A stretch of 64,000 nucleotides of DNA, from contig JAJCYM010000020.1 of assembly GCA_029262895.1 (NCBI GenBank), forward strand, positions 61,961-125,960, read 5' to 3'. Origin of the DNA: Roseivirga sp. Lineage in GTDB: Bacteria; Bacteroidota; Bacteroidia; Cytophagales; Cyclobacteriaceae. A program made the translations under genes and the position numbers. Shown in pieces: positions 52,633 to 59,875 of this stretch. Every line of letters begins with the position of its first letter. Positions within the stretch are counted from its first letter, which is position 1. Below the pieces are notes generated by a model, which ran no database searches, had not been told where the DNA came from, and was given only the letters and a program-made list of their open reading frames with translations.

Positions 52633-53103
52633 TTATAATGTTCTGAAGTACTCCAGAATTGCTCTTGCTTCTTCTTGAGTCAGGCTCTGATTGGCCATTG
52701 GTGAACCATTGGCATCTATCAGAAGTTGTTTCGCAATTGGATCCTTTTGAACCATTTCTTCAGGGTTAAGGATCATATTCATGGTCCAGGCTGGTGTTCT
52801 TCTTGAAAGAATTCCCTTAGGGGATGGGCCTATGAATTTCTTATCTATTTTATGGCAAGCGGTACACTTGGCATTATATACACCCTGGCCTGTGGTAACT
52901 AATGCCTGATCCACTGATTCAGGTAATTCAAAGGCCTTAATTGGGCCAACTCCGTGATTTGATTGCCAATCGGCCATTGGGTCAGCCGGTGTCTTGATTG
53001 AATTGGCTTTGATTTCATCTATTTTACTTTGTCCTCCCCCGCAACTTGTCATCCATATAGAGAATGAGGCCAGTACAAGCAGGCTTAACAGTAGGTTTTT
53101 CAT
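52633..53103 (-). CDS. Mono-haem cytochrome c lipoprotein
   Basis: 156 residues. Leader ending WMTSCGGG, a lipobox. One class I c-haem motif, CTACHK, in YNAKCTACHKIDKKFIGPSPKGIL, and a distal methionine near SPMANQSLTQEEARAILEYF. First gene of the nos operon, below an FNR-type site. It likely feeds electrons to NosZ from the quinol-oxidising complex. Confidence 0.9.
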   Translation of the reverse strand: MKNLLLSLLVLASFSIWMTSCGGGQSKIDEIKANSIKTPADPMADWQSNHGVGPIKAFELPESVDQALVTTGQGVYNAKCTACHKIDKKFIGPSPKGILSRRTPAWTMNMILNPEEMVQKDPIAKQLLIDANGSPMANQSLTQEEARAILEYFRTL

Positions 53104-53205
53104 GAGACTCTAGGTTTTGATTAATGACCTAAAGGTATTCGTCAACCCCTGATTTTTGCCTGACCTAAATCACTGGATTTCATGACCTTGTCCCATCAAA
53201 AATTA

Positions 53206-53217
53206 TGATTTAGATCA
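53206..53217. promoter_or_regulatory. FNR-type operator before the nos operon
   Basis: Reads TGAT-TTAG-ATCA, flanked by A and T (palindromic 14-mer ATGAT-N4-ATCAT). Its centre is 109 bases before the start of the cytochrome c gene on the minus strand. Confidence 0.62.
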
Positions 53218-53272
53218 TGAAAAATAGGGTGAGGTAATTCTTTAAAAAGTCTTTGTGAGATTGTTTTATTGA

Positions 53273-53310
53273 ACAAAAAAAGAGGCTGCCTTTTGCAAGA
53301 CAGCCTCTTT
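53273..53310 (-). terminator. Terminator of the RNase G gene
   Basis: Arms 53279-53288 and 53301-53310 pair perfectly over 10 bp; on the minus strand a run of T follows. It lies 23 bases after the stop at 53333 and separates the RNase unit from the nos promoter. Confidence 0.85.
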
Positions 53311-53332
53311 AAAAATCATATTAAAGTTTCAA

Positions 53333-54889
53333 TCAGGACACTAGTTCAATCTCGTCTCCCAACTTGTTTTGGAAAGAGTAATCTGAGATTCCCAGTGAAC
53401 TGTCCTTCTCTACTTTCACCCAGGTATGGTGCTTCTTGTACCATTCCCATCTTTTAGAGAACACGCCCTTGGTAAAATAAGCATGTAGGAATGGATGCAC
53501 AGTCATAGTTAGGCTTTTCTCATTTTGAGAAGTTAATATAAGCTCAAGGTTCTTTTCTATAGTATCCGAAACCAAGATGGTTGCACTTATCTTGCCAGTG
53601 CCTGCACAAGTAGGACAAACCTCCTTGGTCGCAATGTTCATTTCAGGCCGTACCCGCTGACGAGTGATTTGCATCAAACCGAATTTGGTCAGAGGAAGTA
53701 TCGTGTTCTTCGCACGATCATCCTTCATCACATCCTTCATATGGGCATAGAGTTTTTTCTTATTCTCTACTCGCCTCATGTCTATGAAGTCGATTACAAT
53801 AATGCCACCCATATCACGCAGTCTCAATTGGCGCGCCACTTCTTTGGCAGCCTCCATGTTGACAGCAAGGGCCGTGGCTTCCTGATCTTCACCGGCATTT
53901 GACTTATTACCACTATTCACGTCAACTACGTGTAGGGCTTCAGTATGCTCGATGATCAGATAGCCTCCTTTTTGAAGGCTTACAGATTTTCCGAAAAGTG
54001 ATTTAATCTGCTTTTCAACACCAAAGGCTTCGAAAATTTTGGCCTTCCCATTGTATTGCTTCACAATCTTCTCCTTTTCCGGAGCAATCTTGTGGATATA
54101 GGCTTTTACCTCGTTAAAGATCTCCTTATCGTCAGTGGTGACACTGTCAAAAGATTCGCTTAGAATATCTCGAAGGATTGATGAGGCCCGGCTCATTTCA
54201 CCGATTACCTTTTCTCTGGGTTTCACTGCATGAAGGCGTTTCATGCCCTCCTGCCAAGATTCCACCAGGTTTCTTAAATCGCGATCAAGTTCTGCTACTG
54301 CCTTATCTTTGGCAACAGTTCGTATGATCACTCCAAAATTGTCGGGTTTAATGGAAGACATTAAGCGCATCAGGCGCTTCCGTTCCTCACTTTCCGTGAT
54401 TTTTTTGGAAATATTGACAGTATTAGAGAATGGCACTAAAACCATATAGCGCCCCGCTAATGACAACTCGCAGGATAGTCGTGGTCCCTTGGTAGAAATT
54501 GGTTCTTTTACAACTTGAACCAAAATCTGCTGGCCTCGGGTCAGCACTTGGCTCATTTTGCCAAGTTTATTAATATCAGGCTCGTTCTTAAATTTTCCAA
54601 GAAGACCGTTGGTACTCTTGGAGTGCTGTGCCTGTTTTGTGTATTTATTGAGGGACCTAAGTTGCGGTCCCAAATCAAGATAATGCAGAAAGGCATCCTT
54701 TTCGTAGCCTATGTCTATAAATGCTGCATTTAAACCTTGAACAATTTTCTTTACTGTTCCGAGATATATATCCCCTACTTTGAATTTGTCGGAATCATGA
54801 TCATTATGAAACTCGACTAGATTCTTCTGTTTAAGAAGGGCTATACGACATCCATCTTGAGTCGAATTGATTATTAATTCGTTACTCAA
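53333..54889 (-). CDS. rng: Ribonuclease E/G family protein
   Basis: 518 residues. S1 RNA-binding domain near residues 35-120 (KVGDIYLGTVKKIVQGLNAAFIDIGYEKDAFLHY). The RNase E/G catalytic part has VVDVNSGNKS and GGIIVIDFIDMR with its Mg aspartates, then the zinc-link CPTCAGTG. It cleaves single-stranded RNA in 5'-end-dependent fashion, as in 16S maturation and mRNA decay. It is followed on its 5' side by a ribosome-linked small gene, a TPR protein and HU. Confidence 0.93.
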   Translation of the reverse strand: MSNELIINSTQDGCRIALLKQKNLVEFHNDHDSDKFKVGDIYLGTVKKIVQGLNAAFIDIGYEKDAFLHYLDLGPQLRSLNKYTKQAQHSKSTNGLLGKFKNEPDINKLGKMSQVLTRGQQILVQVVKEPISTKGPRLSCELSLAGRYMVLVPFSNTVNISKKITESEERKRLMRLMSSIKPDNFGVIIRTVAKDKAVAELDRDLRNLVESWQEGMKRLHAVKPREKVIGEMSRASSILRDILSESFDSVTTDDKEIFNEVKAYIHKIAPEKEKIVKQYNGKAKIFEAFGVEKQIKSLFGKSVSLQKGGYLIIEHTEALHVVDVNSGNKSNAGEDQEATALAVNMEAAKEVARQLRLRDMGGIIVIDFIDMRRVENKKKLYAHMKDVMKDDRAKNTILPLTKFGLMQITRQRVRPEMNIATKEVCPTCAGTGKISATILVSDTIEKNLELILTSQNEKSLTMTVHPFLHAYFTKGVFSKRWEWYKKHHTWVKVEKDSSLGISDYSFQNKLGDEIELVS

Positions 54890-54957
54890 TTTGAAATAAA
54901 TTAAAGTTTAAAAAAAGATTAAATCATCCCGATGTGTTCGGGAAAAGGTAGAAGAAA

Positions 54958-55047
54958 TTACTTCTTCTTATGTCTGTTTTTTCTTAGTCTTTTCTTCCTC
55001 TTGTGAGTAGAGATCTTATGTCTCTTTCTTTTTTTACCACACGGCAT
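54958..55047 (-). CDS. 29-residue AURKAIP1/COX24-type basic protein
   Basis: A 29-codon frame with product starting MPCGKKRKRHKISTHKRKKR; nearly all the rest is K, R, N and H. This matches the tiny Bacteroidota proteins with the COX24/AURKAIP1 C-terminal domain, related to mitochondrial ribosomal protein mS38 and mycobacterial bS22. It is probably a small-subunit ribosomal protein. It lies between rng (68 bases after its own stop) and the TPR gene, on the same strand. Confidence 0.82.
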   Translation of the reverse strand: MPCGKKRKRHKISTHKRKKRLRKNRHKKK

Positions 55048-55074
55048 AATTCTAATTTTTTAAAGTTTTAAAAA

Positions 55075-55893
55075 CTATTTAATTCTTTGAAGCAGCTCAT
55101 CCACGGCAGTTAGCACAATTGAATCAGCGTCCATTTCTTTGACCTTTTGGAGCTGTATTTTGGCCTCTTCCATATGTTCGGCCCCAAAATAACTTGCTCC
55201 CAGCCAGTACTGTCCTTCAATATTCTCCGGATAATATTTCACCAGAGCCTCAAATCTTTGAATTGCAATTTCAAATTGATTTGAGCGTATAGACAGACTG
55301 CCCATAAAAAACAATGCTTTTTCATTTTGAGGATCTTCTTCCAATATGCTTCTCAACATTTGAATACCCTGCATCGGACTAGGCCCTTCTACATAGGTCA
55401 TTGCAATGTTGCTTTTTACATCCAGGTCGTTCACTCCGGAGTCGAGAATCTTGTTATAGTATTCCCGGGCTTTGGCTGTAAGCTGCGAAACTTTAACCTT
55501 CTCCACGGCAAATGTAAATGCCTCAAAATAAGCGTCACCAGCCTTCCGCCAGTGCTCTATTTCTTGATAGCTTTCTGCGAACAGACCAGCATAATATGCT
55601 GCACTATCATATTTGTTTATTGATTTGAAGACCGCCATTAAGGCATCAAGTGCTTCCTTATCATTTTGCACTTTACCATTTGCAAGCAGTTGGCTTTTCC
55701 AACGGGCTATTCTTGGTAAGTCTTCTTCCGAAATGGAATCTGAATGATTTCCCAGATTACCTCCCGGTATGCTTTCGTCTACAACTGCATTCTTGTTGGC
55801 TTCATCATTGTCGACCACTACCTTAGGAAGGCTGTAAAGCGTGCCTACCAGTGCAACGGCCAGAATAACCAGAATGATCTGTAGCCTTTTCAT
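55075..55893 (-). CDS. Membrane-anchored tetratricopeptide repeat protein
   Basis: 272 residues. One N-terminal helix (IILVILAVALVGTLYSL), an acidic linker, then TPR units to the end: YYAGLFAESYQEIEHWRKAGDAYFEAF, NEKALFFMGSLSIRSNQFEIAIQRFEALVKYYP, and GQYWLGASYFGAEHMEEAKIQLQKV. It faces the periplasm or cytoplasm side not decided. It lies 14 bases after HU, in a conserved cluster with rng. Partner unknown. Confidence 0.82.
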   Translation of the reverse strand: MKRLQIILVILAVALVGTLYSLPKVVVDNDEANKNAVVDESIPGGNLGNHSDSISEEDLPRIARWKSQLLANGKVQNDKEALDALMAVFKSINKYDSAAYYAGLFAESYQEIEHWRKAGDAYFEAFTFAVEKVKVSQLTAKAREYYNKILDSGVNDLDVKSNIAMTYVEGPSPMQGIQMLRSILEEDPQNEKALFFMGSLSIRSNQFEIAIQRFEALVKYYPENIEGQYWLGASYFGAEHMEEAKIQLQKVKEMDADSIVLTAVDELLQRIK

Positions 55894-55907
55894 ATGCCTT
55901 TACGGCC

Positions 55908-56210
55908 TTATTTGTTGGCCGCTTTGACCTTGTCGCTACCCTTAACTTGCTCTACAAAAACCTTTGATGGTTTGAAACTTGGCACATAGTGCTCATCGAT
56001 GACAATTGCAGTATTCTTTGAAATATTTCTAGCGATTTTTTTCGCTCTTTTTTTATTCACGAAACTGCCAAAGCCTCTAACATAGATGTTCTCTCCATCT
56101 GCCATAGAATCTTTCACTACCTTGAACAATGCTTCTACGGTAGTGGTTACATCCGACTTGTCTATGCCTGTTTTATCTGCGATCTGCGCAATAACCTCTG
56201 CTTTAGTCAC
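55908..56210 (-). CDS. HU family DNA-binding protein
   Basis: 100 residues. HU/IHF fold: MTKAEVIAQIADKTGIDKSDV, VEALFKVVKDSMADGENIYVRGFGSF, RNISKNTAIVIDEHYVPSFKPSKVF. The beta-arm segment lacks the usual RNPxT proline motif in simple form. Compact nucleoid protein that bends DNA. It is divergent from mutY and has a -7 box at 56274-56281. Confidence 0.9.
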   Translation of the reverse strand: MTKAEVIAQIADKTGIDKSDVTTTVEALFKVVKDSMADGENIYVRGFGSFVNKKRAKKIARNISKNTAIVIDEHYVPSFKPSKVFVEQVKGSDKVKAANK

Positions 56211-56273
56211 CTTAGTTAAATTTTAGATTTATAAATATTGTGTAAAAAACTAATTACCAGTTATTTTGGCCTG

Positions 56274-56281
56274 CAAAACTA
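56274..56281 (-). promoter_or_regulatory. -7 promoter box for the HU gene
   Basis: The minus strand reads TAGTTTTG, matching TAnnTTTG, 63 bases before the ATG at 56210. Confidence 0.4.
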
Positions 56282-56366
56282 CGAGATCATTTCTAATTAA
56301 AAAAAGAATCTCTAATATTTTAGACCCTGCCATTTCCAGGGAAATTTAATTGATCCAACATCATTA

Positions 56367-57431
56367 GTGACGAATCAAGACTTTGCTAATCAACTGATTA
56401 GGTGGTATCAACATCATAAGCGCGATCTGCCATGGCGAAATACCCGTGATCCTTACAAAATCTGGCTGTCTGAAATCATCTTACAACAGACCAGGGTAAA
56501 TCAGGGCATGCCATATTACCTGAAATTTGTAGAGCAATATCCAACGGTTTATGATCTGGCCAATGCACCTGAAGATGCTGTACTTCGGCTTTGGCAGGGG
56601 TTGGGCTATTATTCCAGAGCCCGAAACTTGCATGCTTGCGCCAAAATGGTGGTTGAAAACTTCAATGGTCAATTTCCTTCCACTTATCCAGAGCTTCTAA
56701 AACTCAAGGGTATTGGCAAGTACACTGCTGCTGCCATTGCATCATTTGCTTTTGACCAAGTGAATGCTGTTGTGGACGGCAATGTATATAGAGTACTGAG
56801 CAGGATTTATGGGGTTGAAGATGACATAGCCTCCACATCCGGAGCCAAAACTTTTGAAAAACTGGCTAATACTTTGATTGACCCGAAGCAACCAGCCGAA
56901 TACAATCAGGCTATAATGGAGTTTGGTGCCATGCATTGCAGCCCAAAAACTCCCGCATGCGGACTTTGCCCAATCTCTGAGGAGTGCCATGCCTATAACC
57001 ATGGCACACAGCTTAAATTACCCATCAAGTCAAAAAAGGTGAAAGTCAGAACCAGGCATTTCTACTACTTTGTAATCAAAGAAGGCGAAAGGATCTACAT
57101 GAAACAACGTGGCCCCGGAGATGTATGGCAGGGGCTCTATGATTTTCCTTTACAAGAGTCAAATCAGGCGATTTCTACTCCAGAATTGATGGAGAACTTA
57201 CCCCCCGAATTGTTGAACAATGTAATACTTGAAGAAGAATCAAAAATATTCAAGCATGTTTTGACTCATCAGCGTATCTTTGCTACGTTCTATCTGTTGA
57301 ACGTTGTAAATCACAAGGCCATCAAGGCTTTGAGTTCGACAGAAAGCCCAGGACCGTTCGACCTTAAACAAATTCAAGACTTACCTAAACCAATACTGAT
57401 CAACAACTTTTTGGTCGAGCATATTTTTTAA
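56367..57431 (+). CDS. mutY: A/G-specific adenine glycosylase
   Basis: 354 residues from a GTG start. Catalytic domain: WYQHHKRDLPWRNTRDPYKIWLSEIILQQTRV, HhH LKGIGKYTAAAIASFA, VVDGNVYRVLSRI, and the iron-sulfur loop C-x6-C-x2-C-x5-C. A Nudix-like C-terminal domain follows (FYYFVIKEGERIYMKQRGPGDVWQGLYDFP). It removes adenine opposite 8-oxoguanine. The order mutY-ssb-gldE-gldD is typical of Bacteroidota. Confidence 0.95.
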   Translation: MTNQDFANQLIRWYQHHKRDLPWRNTRDPYKIWLSEIILQQTRVNQGMPYYLKFVEQYPTVYDLANAPEDAVLRLWQGLGYYSRARNLHACAKMVVENFNGQFPSTYPELLKLKGIGKYTAAAIASFAFDQVNAVVDGNVYRVLSRIYGVEDDIASTSGAKTFEKLANTLIDPKQPAEYNQAIMEFGAMHCSPKTPACGLCPISEECHAYNHGTQLKLPIKSKKVKVRTRHFYYFVIKEGERIYMKQRGPGDVWQGLYDFPLQESNQAISTPELMENLPPELLNNVILEEESKIFKHVLTHQRIFATFYLLNVVNHKAIKALSSTESPGPFDLKQIQDLPKPILINNFLVEHIF

Positions 57432-57476
57432 CTAGATTGATTTAACATTGAAATTTTCCTTTAAATAAGACAAGCC

Positions 57477-57908
57477 ATGGCAGGAGTAAACAAAGTAATT
57501 TTAATAGGTAATTTGGGCAAAGACCCTGAAGTCAGACATCTGGACAATGGCAGGGCCGTGGCGAACTTCCCGATTGCCACAAGCGAGACCTATAAAAACA
57601 AACAGGGCGAGCGTGTAACCAACACCGAATGGCACAACATTGTGCTCTGGACACCGTTGGCGGAAATAGCTGAGAAATTTTTAAAGAAGGGCGGTCAGGT
57701 GTATATTGAAGGTAAGTTGACTACTCGATCTTGGGATGACCAGGAAGGAAATAAACGTTACATGACAGAGGTAGTAGGTAATAATTTGACGCTTTTGGGC
57801 TCCAAACCGGATGATGGCGGTGGGCAAAACCAAAGTTCAGCAAGCACAACAAATGCAAGTCCTGTTTCATCTATTCCGGAGGATGATACGGACGACTTAC
57901 CATTCTGA
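57477..57908 (+). CDS. ssb: Single-stranded DNA-binding protein
   Basis: 143 residues. OB fold beginning VNKVILIGNLGKDPEVRHLDNG, with NTEWHNIVLWTPLAEIAEKFLKKGGQVYIEGKL. A flexible S/N/G-rich linker ends in the acidic tip DDLPF, which binds partner proteins. It coats single-stranded DNA in replication and repair. 45 bases after mutY. Confidence 0.95.
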   Translation: MAGVNKVILIGNLGKDPEVRHLDNGRAVANFPIATSETYKNKQGERVTNTEWHNIVLWTPLAEIAEKFLKKGGQVYIEGKLTTRSWDDQEGNKRYMTEVVGNNLTLLGSKPDDGGGQNQSSASTTNASPVSSIPEDDTDDLPF

Positions 57909-57932
57909 TGATGTTCAACTAAAAAGTAAAAT

Positions 57933-59273
57933 TTGGAATCCGCGACAGACGACCCCCTACCCGGTTTAATCTTATTGGCTGACCTTGCAAATGTTTCCAC
58001 CCTGTACATTGTAGTGAATGGGGTGGTTTTTATTTTAATGGTGATGCTTTCGGCCATGATTTCAGGTTCTGAGGTAGCGTTCTTCTCCCTGCAGTCAGAA
58101 AACCTACAGGAATGCAAGGACAATGACAGCCCTGCCAATAGGGCGATTCTTAAATTATTGGAAAAACCAAGGCACCTTTTGGCCACCATATTGATCATGA
58201 ACAACCTGATCAATATTGCCATCGTAACACTGGCCACCTTTTTTACATGGGAGCTGATTGGCTCAAGAAATACCGAAGGCAAAATTATAATCACGCTCAC
58301 CGCAATCGTCACGTTTGTGATCCTTTTCTTCGGTGAGGTGGTGCCCAAAAACTTTGCTACACAGCACAGTCTTCGTTTTGCCCGAATGACCGCCAAACTC
58401 TTATTGGTGCTTAGAAAGTTCTTCAAGCCTATTTCATATCTGCTGATTAATGTGACCAATATCATTGAGCGCAACGTGGAGCGAAAGGGCCATGACATCT
58501 CAGTAGATCAGCTAAATCAGGCCCTTGAAATGACTGTTGGGGAAGAGACAAGTGAAGAAGAAAAAGGTATTCTCAAGGGTATTGTAAACTTTAGCACCTT
58601 ATCTGTAAAGCAGATAATGCAGTCCAGAATGGACATTGTGGGGGTGGATATAGAAGACAGCTTTCATGAATTAATGGACTTGATCAATAAATCAGGATTC
58701 TCTCGAATTCCCGTTTACCGTGAAACAATAGATAAGGTAGAGGGGATTCTTTACGTCAAGGACATGCTTCCGCATATTGAAAAGGAAGAAGATTTCGAAT
58801 GGCAGAAAATACTGAGGCCTGGTTTTTTTGTTCCTGAAAACAAGAAAATTGATACCCTACTCAAGAACTTTCAGGACAAACGCGTGCATATGGCCATTGT
58901 GGCTGATGAATATGGCGGGACTGCCGGCCTGATCACCATGGAGGACATTATAGAGGAAATTGTAGGCGAAATCAACGATGAGTTTGATGACGATGATGTG
59001 GCCTACAATAAGCTTGACGAGTCCACCTACATTTTTGAAGGTAAAACCTCCTTGAATGACTTCTGCAAAATTGTTCAGGCTGAGGCCAATGTCTTTGATG
59101 AGGTTAAAGGAGAAAGTGAGTCCTTAGGCGGATTACTGCTCGAGTTACATTCCAAACTACCTCGAGCTGGCGAAAAGATTGAGTATGGACAATTTCTATT
59201 TACCGCTGTTGCTGTAGACAATAGAAGGATAAAGCGCGTTAGGGTATTTATAAATAACAAGTTCTTCAATTAG
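57933..59273 (+). CDS. gldE: Gliding motility-associated protein GldE (CNNM family)
   Basis: 446 residues from a TTG start. CNNM membrane domain of about four helices (TLYIVVNGVVFILMVMLSAMISGSEVAFFSL), a CBS pair (VKQIMQSRMDIVGVDIE, then ADEYGGTAGLITMEDIIEEIVG), and a C-terminal CorC domain. It is a paralogue of the protein at 8317-9597. Position between ssb and gldD identifies it as GldE, which supports GldD in gliding and type IX secretion. Confidence 0.88.
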   Translation: MESATDDPLPGLILLADLANVSTLYIVVNGVVFILMVMLSAMISGSEVAFFSLQSENLQECKDNDSPANRAILKLLEKPRHLLATILIMNNLINIAIVTLATFFTWELIGSRNTEGKIIITLTAIVTFVILFFGEVVPKNFATQHSLRFARMTAKLLLVLRKFFKPISYLLINVTNIIERNVERKGHDISVDQLNQALEMTVGEETSEEEKGILKGIVNFSTLSVKQIMQSRMDIVGVDIEDSFHELMDLINKSGFSRIPVYRETIDKVEGILYVKDMLPHIEKEEDFEWQKILRPGFFVPENKKIDTLLKNFQDKRVHMAIVADEYGGTAGLITMEDIIEEIVGEINDEFDDDDVAYNKLDESTYIFEGKTSLNDFCKIVQAEANVFDEVKGESESLGGLLLELHSKLPRAGEKIEYGQFLFTAVAVDNRRIKRVRVFINNKFFN

Positions 59274-59279
59274 TCATTC

Positions 59280-59867
59280 GTGAAACAAGCCAGGAATTTC
59301 TTTATGATTTTGGTCGCATTCGCTTTGCTCTCAGCAAGATGTTCTGAAGACTACGTGCCAAAACCAAGAGGTTTCAACAGGATTGATTTGCCCGAATCTC
59401 AATATCAAACCTTACCTGACACACTGCCTTATCGATTCGATTACTCCGAATATGCCGCACTTTCGCGAGATTCATTTCACCTGGCAGGCCCGTATTGGAT
59501 CAACTTGAATTATCCCGATTTCGAGGCCTTGATTCAAATTACTTATAAGAACCTGAAGGATCCTGCAAATGACATCTCACTACTCTTAGAAGATGCCTAC
59601 GAGCTTTCTGCAAGGCACAATATTAAGGCCTATTCCATTGAAGAATCAATCATAAGTCTGCCCAATGGGCAAAACGCCAGTGTAATTGAATTGGATGGAG
59701 AAGTGCCTTCTCAATTTCAGTTTTTTACCACCGACACTACAAAGCACTTTCTCAGAGGTGCACTGTACTTTAATGTGGCCAACAAGAATGACTCTTTGGC
59801 TCCCATTATTGAATTTATCAAGACAGATGTGGTCCAGATGTTGAATACTTTGGAGTGGAAATATTAA
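59280..59867 (+). CDS. gldD: Gliding motility lipoprotein GldD
   Basis: 195 residues from a GTG start. Leader MILVAFALLSARCSE, a lipobox with RC. GldD motifs: YVPKPRGFNRIDLPESQYQ, YRFDYSEYA, PYWINLNYPDFEALIQITYK, and a C-terminal FNVANKNDSLAPIIEFIKTDV. Required for gliding in Flavobacterium. Six bases after gldE; the recG start follows after eight bases, so gldE-gldD-recG may be one transcript. Confidence 0.92.
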   Translation: MKQARNFFMILVAFALLSARCSEDYVPKPRGFNRIDLPESQYQTLPDTLPYRFDYSEYAALSRDSFHLAGPYWINLNYPDFEALIQITYKNLKDPANDISLLLEDAYELSARHNIKAYSIEESIISLPNGQNASVIELDGEVPSQFQFFTTDTTKHFLRGALYFNVANKNDSLAPIIEFIKTDVVQMLNTLEWKY

Positions 59868-59875
59868 ATTGACGC

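Noticed and set aside
57758..58498. 246-codon open frame on the minus strand
   Set aside because: Runs antisense across ssb and gldE, both certain genes; its product shows no domain and its codon pattern mirrors the real genes.
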